64,000 nt of DNA from Hydrogenophaga pseudoflava NBRC 102511 (GCF_001592285.1 NZ_BCWQ01000002.1:62001-126000), one strand, 5' to 3'; positions 8,589 through 16,954 are shown, counted from the first letter of the stretch. Made by a program: numbers and translations. The notes: generated from the sequence alone by a model not told the origin.

Positions 8589-9533
8589 ATGAACGCCCGT
8601 ACCGACTCCGCCGTGCTGCAATCCGCCGAACACCACCTGAGCAACGCCCACCTGGACGCGCTTGAAGAGGAAACCATCTTCATCCTGCGCGAGGTGGCCG
8701 CCGCCTTCGAGCGCCCCGCCCTGCTCTTCTCGGGCGGCAAGGACTCGCTGGTCATGCTCAAGTGCGCGGAGAAGGCTTTCGGCATCGGCCGCATCCCCTA
8801 CCCGCTGCTGATGATCGACACCGGCCACAACTTCCCCGAAGTGACCGACTTCCGCGACAGCCGCGCCGCAGAACTGCAGGCCGAGCTGATCGTGCGCAGC
8901 GTGGAAGATTCGATGAAGCGCGGCACCGTGCGCCTGGCCCACCCGGGGGAGAGCCGCAACGTGCACCAGTCGGTCACGCTGCTGGAAGCCATCGAGGAAT
9001 TTCGCTTCGACGCACTGATCGGCGGTGCCCGCCGCGACGAGGAAAAGGCGCGCGCCAAGGAACGCATCTTTTCGCACCGCGACAGCTTCGGCCAGTGGCA
9101 ACCCAAGGCCCAGCGCCCCGAGCTCTGGACCCTGTTCAACACCCGCCTGGCCCCGGGCGAGCACTTCCGCGTGTTCCCCATCAGCAACTGGACCGAACTG
9201 GACGTGTGGCAGTACATCGAGCGCGAAGCCATCGCCCTGCCCTCGATCTACTACACCCACAAGCGCGAGGTGGTCGACCGCCGCGGCCTGCTCGTGCCTG
9301 TGACCGAACTCACCCCGCCCAAGGATGGCGAGACGGTGCAGATCCGCGATGTGCGCTTTCGCACCGTGGGCGACATCACCTGCACCTGCCCGGTGGAGAG
9401 CCTGGCCGCCACCGCCGGCGACATCGTGATCGAGACTCTGGCGGCTGACGTCAGCGAGCGCGGTGCGACGCGCATGGACGACAAGACGTCCGAAGCTTCG
9501 ATGGAGAAGCGGAAAAAAGACGGTTACTTCTGA
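8589..9533 (+). CDS. cysD: Sulfate adenylyltransferase subunit 2
   Basis: Small (catalytic) subunit of ATP sulfurylase, which makes adenylyl sulfate from sulfate and ATP; partner CysN hydrolyses GTP to drive it. The 314-aa protein has the PP-loop SGGKDS (48-53), LLMIDTGHNFPEV, GGARRDEEKARAKERIFS and the conserved C-terminus EKRKKDGYF. The frame is open upstream but that portion overlaps cysH; ATG 8589 gives the standard family length. cysN begins 44 nt downstream. Confidence 0.97.
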   Translation: MNARTDSAVLQSAEHHLSNAHLDALEEETIFILREVAAAFERPALLFSGGKDSLVMLKCAEKAFGIGRIPYPLLMIDTGHNFPEVTDFRDSRAAELQAELIVRSVEDSMKRGTVRLAHPGESRNVHQSVTLLEAIEEFRFDALIGGARRDEEKARAKERIFSHRDSFGQWQPKAQRPELWTLFNTRLAPGEHFRVFPISNWTELDVWQYIEREAIALPSIYYTHKREVVDRRGLLVPVTELTPPKDGETVQIRDVRFRTVGDITCTCPVESLAATAGDIVIETLAADVSERGATRMDDKTSEASMEKRKKDGYF

Positions 9534-9577
9534 AGCCGACTTCGCACCCACGAACCGACCTTTCCCCGGACATTCCC

Positions 9578-10882
9578 ATGAACGCTGTTGTTACCCCCTC
9601 CACTGCCGCCGACACCCGCACCGCCCTGAAGTTCATCACCTGCGGCTCGGTCGATGACGGCAAGAGCACCTTGATCGGCCGCCTGCTGGTGGACAGCAAG
9701 GCGGTGCTGCAAGACCACCTCGCCGGCGTGCAGCGCCAGGGTGAGACCGATCTCGCACTGCTGACCGATGGCCTGTCGGCCGAACGCGAGCAGGGCATCA
9801 CCATCGACGTCGCCTACCGCTACTTCAACACCGAGGCCCGCAAGTTCATCATCGGCGACGCCCCCGGACACGAGCAGTACACCCGCAACATGGTCACGGC
9901 CGCCTCGGCCGCCGACGCCGCCGTGGTGCTCGTCGACGCGACCAAGCTGGACTGGAAAGACGCCGGCCTGAAGCTGCTGCCCCAGACACGCCGCCACTCG
10001 CTGTTGCTCAAGCTGCTGCGCGTGCCCTCCGTCGTGTTTGCCGTCAACAAGCTCGACGCGGTGCAGGACAGCGCGCTGGCGTTCACCAACATCGCGGGTG
10101 CTCTGAGCGCGTTTGCAGCGGACGCCGGGATCGAGGTCACCGCCACCGTCCCGGTCTCAGCCCTCAAGGGCTGGAACGTGGTCGACGCCCCCGTGCAGGC
10201 TGGCTGGTGCGGCTATCAGGGCCCGACCCTGCTCAACATCCTGGAGCACCTGCCGGTGACCCGCCCGGACACCGAGCTGCCGCTGGCCTTCCCTGTGCAG
10301 TGGGTCGAAAAGTTCTCCTCGTCTTCCGACACCAGCCAGGGCCGCCGTGTGTTCTGGGGCCGTGTCGCCACCGGCATCGTCCAGCCAGGCCTGCAGGTCA
10401 AGGTCATGCCCAGCGGCCAGACCGCCACCGTGGCGCAGGTGCTCAACCACGTGCGCAACCCGCAGGCGGTCCCCGCCGGTCACAGCGCCGGCATCGTGCT
10501 CGACCGCGAGGTCGATGTCTCGCGCGGCGACTGGCTGCTGGCCGTGGACGAGCAAGGTCAATCCCTCGAAGCCAGCCGCGAGATCCGCGCCACGGTCGCT
10601 TGGATGGACGATGAAACCCTGGTCGCCGGCCGTGTCTACTGGGCGCTGCATGGCCACCGCTGGGTCAAGGCCAAGGTCAAGCGCATCGTGCACAAGTTGG
10701 ACATCCACACCCTGGCCGAAGGGGAAGCCACCCAGCTAGAACCCAACGCCATTGGCCACGTCGAACTGGCGCTGCAGGAACCGCTGGCCACTGCACCGTT
10801 CGCACAGTCGCGTGCGCTGGGTTCGCTGGTGCTGGTGGACACCGCCAGCCACAAAACTTCCGGCGCCGTGCTGGTGAACTGA
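9578..10882 (+). CDS. cysN: Sulfate adenylyltransferase subunit 1 (GTPase)
   Basis: EF-Tu-like GTPase subunit of ATP sulfurylase. The 434-aa protein shows G1 GSVDDGKST (23-31), a switch region with EREQGITIDVAYRYF, G3 DAPGHEQYTRNM and G4 NKLD, followed by the beta-barrel domains. It lacks the C-terminal APS kinase (CysC) domain found in fused CysNC proteins, which matches the absence of cysC here. Last gene of the operon; a weak hairpin (AAGGCC...GGCCTT, 10915-10938) follows without a clear T-run. Confidence 0.96.
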   Translation: MNAVVTPSTAADTRTALKFITCGSVDDGKSTLIGRLLVDSKAVLQDHLAGVQRQGETDLALLTDGLSAEREQGITIDVAYRYFNTEARKFIIGDAPGHEQYTRNMVTAASAADAAVVLVDATKLDWKDAGLKLLPQTRRHSLLLKLLRVPSVVFAVNKLDAVQDSALAFTNIAGALSAFAADAGIEVTATVPVSALKGWNVVDAPVQAGWCGYQGPTLLNILEHLPVTRPDTELPLAFPVQWVEKFSSSSDTSQGRRVFWGRVATGIVQPGLQVKVMPSGQTATVAQVLNHVRNPQAVPAGHSAGIVLDREVDVSRGDWLLAVDEQGQSLEASREIRATVAWMDDETLVAGRVYWALHGHRWVKAKVKRIVHKLDIHTLAEGEATQLEPNAIGHVELALQEPLATAPFAQSRALGSLVLVDTASHKTSGAVLVN

Positions 10883-10991
10883 CGCGCTTCGCAAGTCGGG
10901 TTTAACCAATATCAAGGCCAAGGGCTTCCCCGGGGCCTTACCCTCCTGCTCCGCCTAAAATCCTCGGTTTGATCGATATTCCTCCCACACC

Positions 10992-11321
10992 ATGACCCAC
11001 GTCGTCACCGAAGCCTGCATCCGCTGCAAATACACCGACTGCGTCGACGTCTGCCCCGTCGACTGCTTCCGCGAAGGCCCGAACTTCCTGACCATCGATC
11101 CGGACGAGTGCATCGACTGTGCGGTCTGCATTCCCGAGTGCCCGGTCAGCGCCATCTTCGCCGAAGAGGATCTGCCCAAAGACCAGGTGCACATGACAGC
11201 GCTCAACGCCGAACTGGCCAAGCTGCCGAACTGGAAGAGCATCACCAAGCGCAAAGATCCGCTGCCCGACCACGAGGAGTGGAAAGACCGCACCGGCAAA
11301 CTGTCCGAACTCGCCCGCTGA
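10992..11321 (+). CDS. fdxA: Seven-iron ferredoxin FdxA
   Basis: 109-aa electron carrier. N-terminal cysteines C9, C12 (replaced spacing), C17, C21, C25 and the second set C40-x2-C43-x2-C46-x3-C50 follow the FdxA pattern for one [3Fe-4S] and one [4Fe-4S] cluster, and the ~55-residue C-terminal extension ([21 protein letters not shown]) is typical. The stop is followed 9 nt later by a ferredoxin-NADP reductase gene, so the two are likely co-transcribed and form an electron-transfer pair. It could also donate electrons to CysI, though that is inferred only from proximity. Confidence 0.94.
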   Translation: MTHVVTEACIRCKYTDCVDVCPVDCFREGPNFLTIDPDECIDCAVCIPECPVSAIFAEEDLPKDQVHMTALNAELAKLPNWKSITKRKDPLPDHEEWKDRTGKLSELAR

Positions 11322-11330
11322 TCCCAGGAG

Positions 11331-12395
11331 ATGATGACCGGTGACGTGATCGAGACCGATGCGGTCATCATCGGTGCCGGTCCTGTGGGCCTGTTCCAGG
11401 CTTTTCAGCTGGGGCTGCTGGAGATCCGGGCCCACGTCGTCGACGCGCTCCCGCACCCTGGCGGGCAGCCCGCAGAGCTCTATCCCGACAAACCGATCTA
11501 TGACATTCCTGCCGTGCCCGCCTGCACCGGTCAGGAGTTGACCGATGCGCTGCTGAAACAGGTTCGCCCCTTCGAACCCACCTTTCATCTCGGGCAGACG
11601 GTATCCCGTGTCGAACGACAAGGCGATGATCGCTTTCTGGTGTCGACCTCCCAGCGAACCTCGCTGCTGACCAGGACGGTGTTCATCGCCGCAGGTGTCG
11701 GCGCCTTCGAGCCACGTCGCCTCAAACTCGAGGGTCTGGAGACCTTTGAAGGCTCGCAGCTTTTCTTCTTTCCGCGCCTCCCGGAACAGGAAATCGGGCG
11801 TCGCGTGCTGGTGGTTGGAGACACCGACAGCGCCATGCAATGGGCGCTGTCCCTGGTGAACCAAGGCGGCGTCGATGTGACGCTGATGCACCGACGCGAT
11901 GTGTTTCAGTCCGGCACGGACTTGCAGACGCAGATGCGCGCGCTCTGTGCACAGGGACGCATGCGGTTGCTGATTGGCCAGGCCACCGCCTGCGAATCGG
12001 ATGGCGAACGTCTGAGCGCTGTCAGTGTTTTGCGGGCCGATGGCGCCGCAGAACGCCTGGACGTCGACAGCATGTATGTGATGCAGGGACTCTCGCCCCG
12101 TCTGGGCGCCATGGCCCAGTGGGGACTCGCGCTGGAACGCAAACAGCTGGTAGTCGACACCGCGACGTTTTCCACCAGCGAGCCCGGGATCTTCGCTGTT
12201 GGCGACATCAACACCTACCCGGGAAAGAGGAAGCTCATCGTCTGTGGCTTCCACGAGTGCGTGCTCGCAGCGTATGCGGCAGCCACGCGGGTGTTTCCCG
12301 GCAAAGCCATCCACCTCGAATACACAACCTCCAGCTCCCGGCTGCATCGCTTGCTGGAAGTGCGGCCCGAGCCACTTGGCGGCCCAGTTCCATAA
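11331..12395 (+). CDS. Thioredoxin-reductase-like ferredoxin--NADP(+) reductase
   Basis: 354-aa NAD(P)/FAD oxidoreductase. N-terminal FAD motif VIIGAGPVGLFQAFQLG, GGQPAELYPDKPIYDIP typical of TrxR-like ferredoxin reductases, an internal VLVVGDTDSAMQWALSL NADP-binding motif and a FAVGDINTYPGKRKLIVCGF C-terminal FAD contact. It lacks the CxxC redox pair of true thioredoxin reductases. Located 9 nt after fdxA, which supports a ferredoxin partner. In the second dinucleotide motif GDTDSA replaces the commoner GGGDSA. Confidence 0.87.
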   Translation: MMTGDVIETDAVIIGAGPVGLFQAFQLGLLEIRAHVVDALPHPGGQPAELYPDKPIYDIPAVPACTGQELTDALLKQVRPFEPTFHLGQTVSRVERQGDDRFLVSTSQRTSLLTRTVFIAAGVGAFEPRRLKLEGLETFEGSQLFFFPRLPEQEIGRRVLVVGDTDSAMQWALSLVNQGGVDVTLMHRRDVFQSGTDLQTQMRALCAQGRMRLLIGQATACESDGERLSAVSVLRADGAAERLDVDSMYVMQGLSPRLGAMAQWGLALERKQLVVDTATFSTSEPGIFAVGDINTYPGKRKLIVCGFHECVLAAYAAATRVFPGKAIHLEYTTSSSRLHRLLEVRPEPLGGPVP

Positions 12396-12444
12396 TTTTT
12401 TGAAGAAACTGTGACCCGACTTCCAAACTTCATAAAAATCACAC

Positions 12445-12450
12445 TATAAT
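12445..12450 (+). promoter_or_regulatory. -10 element of the tRNA-Asn promoter
   Basis: Perfect TATAAT hexamer 10 nt before the tRNA 5' end; the -35 (TTCCAA around 12421) is weak. The local AT-rich stretch stands out from the high-GC surroundings. Confidence 0.6.
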
Positions 12451-12460
12451 TTGAGGCTGT

Positions 12461-12536
12461 TCCCTGATAGCTCAGTCGGTAGAGCGACGGACTGTTAATC
12501 CGCAGGTCCCTGGTTCGAGTCCAGGTCGGGGAGCCA
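12461..12536 (+). tRNA. tRNA-Asn (anticodon GTT)
   Basis: 76-nt cloverleaf: acceptor arm TCCCTGA/TCGGGGA, D-loop TAGCTCAGTCGGTAGAGC, anticodon loop CTGTTAA with GTT, T-arm CCTGGTTCGAGTCCAGG, discriminator G and an encoded CCA. Followed by a strong terminator at 12546-12577. Confidence 0.98.
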
Positions 12537-12545
12537 AAAACACAA

Positions 12546-12577
12546 AAGCCAGCAAGCATTCGCCTGCTGGCTTTTTT
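12546..12577 (+). terminator. Rho-independent terminator after tRNA-Asn
   Basis: AAGCCAGCA arm pairs with TGCTGGCTT across a 10-nt loop and is followed by a T-run. Confidence 0.9.
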
Positions 12578-12831
12578 ATTTTCTGGTTGACGGGCGCTGT
12601 TTTGGCCGCCAGCAGTGTTCTGAGGCCGGCCTTCGGACGCACACGCTCCCGGCTTCGATGATCGACGGCCCCGTCTGGATGACGGCCCCGCGCGAACACG
12701 CGATCTGCCTCTCGGGGAATCGGGACCTCTTCGCTTTGCGCTCGCGGTATCCCTAAGCGCATTCACCTCCCGCCGTGGACATGGCGCCCCTCATAATTCC
12801 GGGGAATCTCGAATAGATGCTCTGAACGCCC
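12578..12831. other. Gene-free stretch between tRNA-Asn terminator and tRNA remnant
   Basis: About 250 nt with no credible gene on either strand; short open frames have no family resemblance or ribosome-binding site. It is bounded by the intact tRNA-Asn and a decayed 3' tRNA copy, so it may be the residue of a lost insertion. Confidence 0.5.
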
Positions 12832-12876
12832 ACGGCTGATCTGCAGTGCCTGGGTCGAGTCCAGGGCGGGGAGCAC
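12832..12876 (+). pseudogene. Decayed tRNA-Asn 3'-half (tRNA remnant or attachment-site scar)
   Basis: The stretch aligns with the 3' part of the tRNA-Asn at 12461-12536: ACGG-CTG, ATC-GCAG, then CCTGG-TCGAGTCCAGG-CGGGGAGC. The T-arm and acceptor strand are almost intact, while the anticodon arm has lost bases and the 5' half is not recognisable. It cannot fold as a functional tRNA. A duplicated tRNA copy that decayed, or the far att site of a lost integrative element, are both possible. Confidence 0.7.
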
Positions 12877-12953
12877 CCAAAGGACACTCAGGTCATTGGC
12901 CCAAGTGCGTTTGTTGTCTGAAACGACCTTCAACAACGGCTGTGCCGCCTCAC

Positions 12954-13310
12954 ATGAACCGCCTCCTGTTAAAAGCCGCCTTCTGGGCAGCCGTGGTCCT
13001 CGTGGGCACCCTCTCGCTCGTGCCCGCGACCGAACTGCCTGCGCAGGTGTTCAACATATGGGACAAGGCCCAGCACGCCGGAGGCTTCCTGCTGCTGGCC
13101 CTGCTGGGTGGACTCGCTTACCAGAGGCCGCAGGGAAAAGTGTTGATCGGCCTCTTGGTCTACGGGGCCTTGATTGAGGTAGCCCAGTCCGCAACAGGCT
13201 GGAGAAACGGCGATCTGTTCGACCTGGTGGCCGATGCCGTGGGTGTGTGGCTGGGCGCCCTGTTGCTCGCAATGCCCCTGCCTTGGTCGCAGCGATCCCG
13301 CCCACAATAG
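12954..13310 (+). CDS. VanZ-like family membrane protein
   Basis: 118-aa protein with about four hydrophobic segments and the VanZ-like pattern WDKAQHAGGFLLLALLGGLAY, GALIEVAQSATGWRNGDLFDLVADAVGVWLG. Family members are small membrane proteins of unclear general function, some linked to glycopeptide tolerance; resistance should not be assumed. ATG 12954 starts directly at the first membrane helix (MNRLLLKAAFWAAVVLVG). Its stop is 4 nt before the aat start, so it probably shares a transcript with aat and bpt. Confidence 0.8.
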   Translation: MNRLLLKAAFWAAVVLVGTLSLVPATELPAQVFNIWDKAQHAGGFLLLALLGGLAYQRPQGKVLIGLLVYGALIEVAQSATGWRNGDLFDLVADAVGVWLGALLLAMPLPWSQRSRPQ

Positions 13311-13314
13311 GCGC

Positions 13315-14088
13315 ATGTCGTCCACCCCCACGTTCACTCCGGAACTCCCATGGCTGGAGCCGGGCGATCCATTCCCAGCGGTGGAACGCGCCTGGGGCGC
13401 GACCGACCCCGCGCCAGGCTTGCTGGCAGCAGGAGGGGCTCTGGACGTTGACACCCTTCTGCGCGCGTACAGCGAAGGCATTTTCCCCTGGTACAGCGCG
13501 GGGCAGCCGATCCTCTGGTGGTCGACCGACCCTCGGATGGTGCTCCGCACGCACCAGTTCAGGTTGCACCGCTCGCTTCGCAAGACGCTGATCAAGCTTC
13601 TGCTGGACCAGCGACTGGTCATCCGGTTCGACCACGACTTCGAGCGGGTGATCCGGGCCTGTGCGCACACGCCCCGCAAAGATCAGGCGGGCACCTGGAT
13701 TCTGCAGCCCATGATCCAGGCCTATCTGCAGCTGCATTCCGCAGGTCATGCGCACAGCGTGGAAGCCTGGATCGATGGAGAGCTTTCTGGCGGGCTCTAC
13801 TGCGTCAATCTCGGTGCCATGGTTTTCGGAGAGTCCATGTTCAGCCGCCGCAGCAATGCCTCCAAACTGGCGATGTGCGGACTGGTCGCATTCTGCCTGG
13901 CCACTGAAATTCCCCTCATCGACTGTCAGCAGGAGACCTCTCATCTGGCATCACTCGGTGCAACCCTGATGCCAAGGACCGACTTCAGCCAGCACCTGCG
14001 AAAGACCACGTCCCACCGTGCACCAGTGTGGCGATTCGAGCCCGTATACTGGAACCACCTCATCACAGGCCCTGACGCAACAGCGTGA
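13315..14088 (+). CDS. aat: Leucyl/phenylalanyl-tRNA--protein transferase
   Basis: Adds Leu or Phe from aminoacyl-tRNA to N-terminal Lys/Arg of proteins, marking them for ClpS/ClpAP (N-degron pathway). The 257-aa protein shows [39 protein letters not shown], and the [20 protein letters not shown] and ASKLAM motifs. Start ATG 13315 gives a normal length; the stop overlaps the GTG of bpt (GTGA), implying translational coupling. Confidence 0.97.
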   Translation: MSSTPTFTPELPWLEPGDPFPAVERAWGATDPAPGLLAAGGALDVDTLLRAYSEGIFPWYSAGQPILWWSTDPRMVLRTHQFRLHRSLRKTLIKLLLDQRLVIRFDHDFERVIRACAHTPRKDQAGTWILQPMIQAYLQLHSAGHAHSVEAWIDGELSGGLYCVNLGAMVFGESMFSRRSNASKLAMCGLVAFCLATEIPLIDCQQETSHLASLGATLMPRTDFSQHLRKTTSHRAPVWRFEPVYWNHLITGPDATA

Positions 14089-14825
14089 CGCACCTGAAAG
14101 AACTCCCGCTGCAGGCGTTGCAGTTCTACGCCACGGCACCCTACCCCTGCAGCTACCTGGCCGGCCGACAGGCCCGTTCGCAGGTGGCAACGCCAAGTCA
14201 CCTGATCCACAACGACGCCTATTCGAACCTCGTGACCCTGGGCTTCAGGCGCAGCGGGGTGTTCACCTACCGCCCGCACTGTGACGGTTGCCATGCCTGT
14301 GTTCCGCTGCGCATTCCGGTGAACGTGTTTCGCGCCAGCCGCAGCCAGAGGCGCTCCATGGCCCGGCATGCCAATCTGGAGACCCGGGTTCTCGGACTGT
14401 GTTTCGAACCCGAGCACTACCAGCTGTACCTGCGCTACCAGAACAGTCGCCATGCCGGTGGCGGCATGGATCAGGACAGCATTGACCAGTACAGCCAATT
14501 CCTGCTGCAAAGCCGTGTCAATTCACGGTTGGTGGAGTTCCGTGAGCCCGCCCGCTCAGACCGTCCAAGCCGTCTGGTAATGGTGTCCATCGTCGACGTC
14601 CTCAACGACGGACTATCGGCCGTGTACACGTTTTACGAGCCATCCGACGCGGGCGCCAGTTACGGCACCTACAGCATCCTCTGGCAGATAGAACAGGCCC
14701 GTGAGCTGGGCCTGTCGCACATGTATCTGGGCTACTGGATCGAGCAGAGTTCGAAGATGAACTACAAGGCGGCCTTCAGACCGCATGAACTGCTCAGAGA
14801 TGGGCAGTGGGTGATGGCGCCTTGA
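14085..14825 (+). CDS. bpt: Aspartate/glutamate leucyltransferase (Bpt; arginyltransferase family)
   Basis: Transfers Leu from Leu-tRNA to N-terminal Asp/Glu, feeding the same N-degron pathway as Aat. The 246-aa protein has the N-terminal [17 protein letters not shown] Cys region, the [14 protein letters not shown] motif and the C-terminal [27 protein letters not shown]. It starts with GTG in a 4-nt overlap with aat. An IclR gene follows 37 nt later. Confidence 0.94.
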   Translation: MTHLKELPLQALQFYATAPYPCSYLAGRQARSQVATPSHLIHNDAYSNLVTLGFRRSGVFTYRPHCDGCHACVPLRIPVNVFRASRSQRRSMARHANLETRVLGLCFEPEHYQLYLRYQNSRHAGGGMDQDSIDQYSQFLLQSRVNSRLVEFREPARSDRPSRLVMVSIVDVLNDGLSAVYTFYEPSDAGASYGTYSILWQIEQARELGLSHMYLGYWIEQSSKMNYKAAFRPHELLRDGQWVMAP

Positions 14826-14843
14826 TTTCATCTCGTAAAATAT

Positions 14844-14860
14844 CCGCAACTCTATTGCGG
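14844..14860 (+). promoter_or_regulatory. Palindrome immediately before the IclR gene
   Basis: CCGCAA-CTCTA-TTGCGG is a perfect 6-bp inverted repeat with a 5-nt centre, ending 2 nt before the ATG. It could be an autoregulatory operator or a translation-blocking hairpin. Binding is not shown. Confidence 0.4.
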
Positions 14861-14862
14861 CC

Positions 14863-15666
14863 ATGACAAAACGAAACGACTCCCTGCCCAGCACCCCGAC
14901 GGTCCAGGTCATAGAACGGATGTTCAATCTTCTGGAGGTTCTCGCCTCCCGCGAAGAGCCGGTGTCACTCAAGGAAATCAGCGAGAAGACCGGCCTGCAC
15001 CCTTCAACCGCACACCGGATTCTCAACGACCTGACCATCGGCCGCTTCGTGGACCGCCCTGAGGCTGGAAGCTACAGGCTCGGTATGCGCCTCCTTGAAC
15101 TTGGCAACCTGGTGAAAGCGCGTCTCAGCGTCAGGGATGCCGCGCTCGCTCCGATGCGGGAACTTCACAAGCTGATCCAGCAACCGGTCAACCTGAGCGT
15201 CCGGCAGGGCGATGAAATCGTCTATGTAGAACGGGCCTACAGCGAACGGTCCGGAATGCAGGTCGTACGCGCCATTGGCGGGCGTGCCCCGCTGCATCTG
15301 ACTTCGGTGGGCAAACTGTTTCTGGCGGCAGACGAACCTCAACGGGTGCGCGCGTATGCAACCCGAACCGGTCTTGCCGGCAACACCCGTAACAGTCTGA
15401 CCCAGCTGCCCAATCTTGAACGCGAGTTGCAGCAGTGCCGCATGGCAGGCCTGGCCCGCGACAATGAGGAGCTGGAACTGGGTGTGCGTTGCATGGCCGC
15501 CGGCATCTATGACGACCAGTGCCGTCTGGTCGCTGGCCTGTCGATTTCAGCGCCCGCCGACCGCATCGACGAAAACTGGGTTCCCAAACTCCGCTCAACA
15601 GCCGCAGAGATTTCGACTGCTTTGGGGTGTCCCAAAGGATTCGCCACACAGCCAGTCGCCCGCTGA
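14863..15666 (+). CDS. IclR family transcriptional regulator
   Basis: 267-aa DNA-binding regulator. Winged helix-turn-helix at residues ~12-75 (ERMFNLLEVLASREEPVSLKEISEKTGLHPSTAHRILNDL region) and an IclR-type ligand-binding domain at ~85-255 (RELHKLIQQPVNLSVRQGDEIVYVERAYS; HLTSVGKLFLAA; GVRCMAAGIYD). No metabolic operon adjoins it, so the target and ligand are unknown; a strong terminator follows. Confidence 0.92.
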   Translation: MTKRNDSLPSTPTVQVIERMFNLLEVLASREEPVSLKEISEKTGLHPSTAHRILNDLTIGRFVDRPEAGSYRLGMRLLELGNLVKARLSVRDAALAPMRELHKLIQQPVNLSVRQGDEIVYVERAYSERSGMQVVRAIGGRAPLHLTSVGKLFLAADEPQRVRAYATRTGLAGNTRNSLTQLPNLERELQQCRMAGLARDNEELELGVRCMAAGIYDDQCRLVAGLSISAPADRIDENWVPKLRSTAAEISTALGCPKGFATQPVAR

Positions 15667-15675
15667 TCCACAAAC

Positions 15676-15705
15676 AAAAAGCGGCCCAAAGCGGGCCGCT
15701 TTTTT
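15676..15705 (+). terminator. Terminator between the IclR gene and pbpG
   Basis: AAAAGCGGCCC pairs with GGGCCGCTTTTTT across a 5-nt loop. A-run and T-run flank it, so it can serve both convergent genes. Confidence 0.9.
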
Positions 15706-15730
15706 ATCCGTTGGGGGCGGCAGAAGAGAC

Positions 15731-16954
15731 TCACCCTTGCGGACGCACCGCCGCCTGGTGCATTGGTTGGGCCTCGACCCAGCGTCGCACACGCTCGGCA
15801 TCCTGAGCCCTTCCCAGCTGGCCCGTGGCATCAAGGAAGACCATGATCAACTGGCGTCCTGCGACACGGGCCTGCATCACAAGGCATCGCCCCGCTTCCG
15901 AGATGTACCCGGTTTTCTGAAGACCGATATCCCAGTCGGGATCACGAATCAATCGGTTCGAGTTGCGATACTCCAGTGTCCGATGGCCCAGTTCGAGCTG
16001 GTGACTCGGCGAGGTCGATAGGCTGCGGAGCAGCGGCCGTTGATACGCCACCGACACCAAAGTCGCCAGATCACGCGCGCTGGACTGATTCAGACTGGAC
16101 AAGCCAGTGGGCTCGACATAACGGGTGTCGCGCATGCCCAGTTCGCGTGCCTTCGCATTCATGAGACGCACAAACTGGTCCAGTCCTCCAGGGAAGGTGC
16201 GCCCCAAAGCATGAGCGGCTCGGTTCTCACTGGACATGAGCGCCAGGTGCATCAACTCCAGACGCGTCAGGGTGGTCCCCACCGCCAATCGCGAGCGACT
16301 GCCTTTGACCGTATCCACGTCGTCGGACGTGATGGTCACCATCTCATCAAGGGGCAGGTTTGCATCGGTGACCACAAGCCCGGTCATCAACTTCGTCAGC
16401 GAGGCGATTGGCAGGACAGCAGAATCGTTCTTGCTGAACAGCACCTCATTGGTTTGCTGGTCCACCACCAGTGCAACGCTTGAATTGAGAGCCAGAGGGT
16501 CTCCAGCAGCCCGAAGCCCCATCCGTTCACCAATCGAAGAACGGGGTTCCATCGCCACCGGACGCACCGTACTGCTGCGCGGGTGCGCAGCCAGTCGCAC
16601 CGGCTGACGACCAGCACGCACATACCTCGCTTCACTGAACTTGCGGGACTTCGCCAAGCGGGTGCTGTTTTCGGGCTTGCGCTTGCTCGCCCGGGAATCA
16701 GACCGGGCCACACGAGTGGCCTTTGCCCCCAGCTTTCTCTTGGCGGAGAGTTCCTTCTTGCCCGATCGCGCACTCAGTTTGGTGACGCTGGCGCGCTTGC
16801 TGCGTTCGGCAGGCTGGGCATCCGCTTTGCGAGCGGTTTTTTCGGCTTTGTTGGAGGCCGCCTCCGCGGTCACCGGCAACGCCAGGGACACCGACATCAC
16901 GGCAACCGCAACCAAGTGCAGCAGCGTGACAAATCGTACGCGGGACAATTTCAT
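15731..16954 (-). CDS. pbpG: D-alanyl-D-alanine endopeptidase, PBP7 type, with basic N-terminal extension
   Basis: Periplasmic serine peptidase of the S11 family that cuts peptidoglycan cross-links. With the start at 16954 (407 aa) it has a signal peptide (~1-32), then about 100 residues rich in Lys, Arg, Ser and Ala, then the catalytic domain with S185-L-T-K188, S242-E-N244 and K347-T-G349. The longer frame (to 17038) is rejected because the signal peptide starts at MKLSRVRFV. A good sigma70-like promoter lies 35-63 nt upstream. The basic extension is unusually long for the family. Confidence 0.9.
   Translation of the reverse strand: MKLSRVRFVTLLHLVAVAVMSVSLALPVTAEAASNKAEKTARKADAQPAERSKRASVTKLSARSGKKELSAKRKLGAKATRVARSDSRASKRKPENSTRLAKSRKFSEARYVRAGRQPVRLAAHPRSSTVRPVAMEPRSSIGERMGLRAAGDPLALNSSVALVVDQQTNEVLFSKNDSAVLPIASLTKLMTGLVVTDANLPLDEMVTITSDDVDTVKGSRSRLAVGTTLTRLELMHLALMSSENRAAHALGRTFPGGLDQFVRLMNAKARELGMRDTRYVEPTGLSSLNQSSARDLATLVSVAYQRPLLRSLSTSPSHQLELGHRTLEYRNSNRLIRDPDWDIGLQKTGYISEAGRCLVMQARVAGRQLIMVFLDATGQLGRAQDAERVRRWVEAQPMHQAAVRPQG

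Noticed and set aside
7995-9533. 512-codon frame upstream of CysD
   Set aside because: The first ~198 codons overlap cysH out of frame; the normal CysD start is at 8589.
12578-12831. Short open frames in the tRNA scar region
   Set aside because: They lack ribosome-binding sites, family resemblance and codon structure; no integrase or phage gene is detectable.
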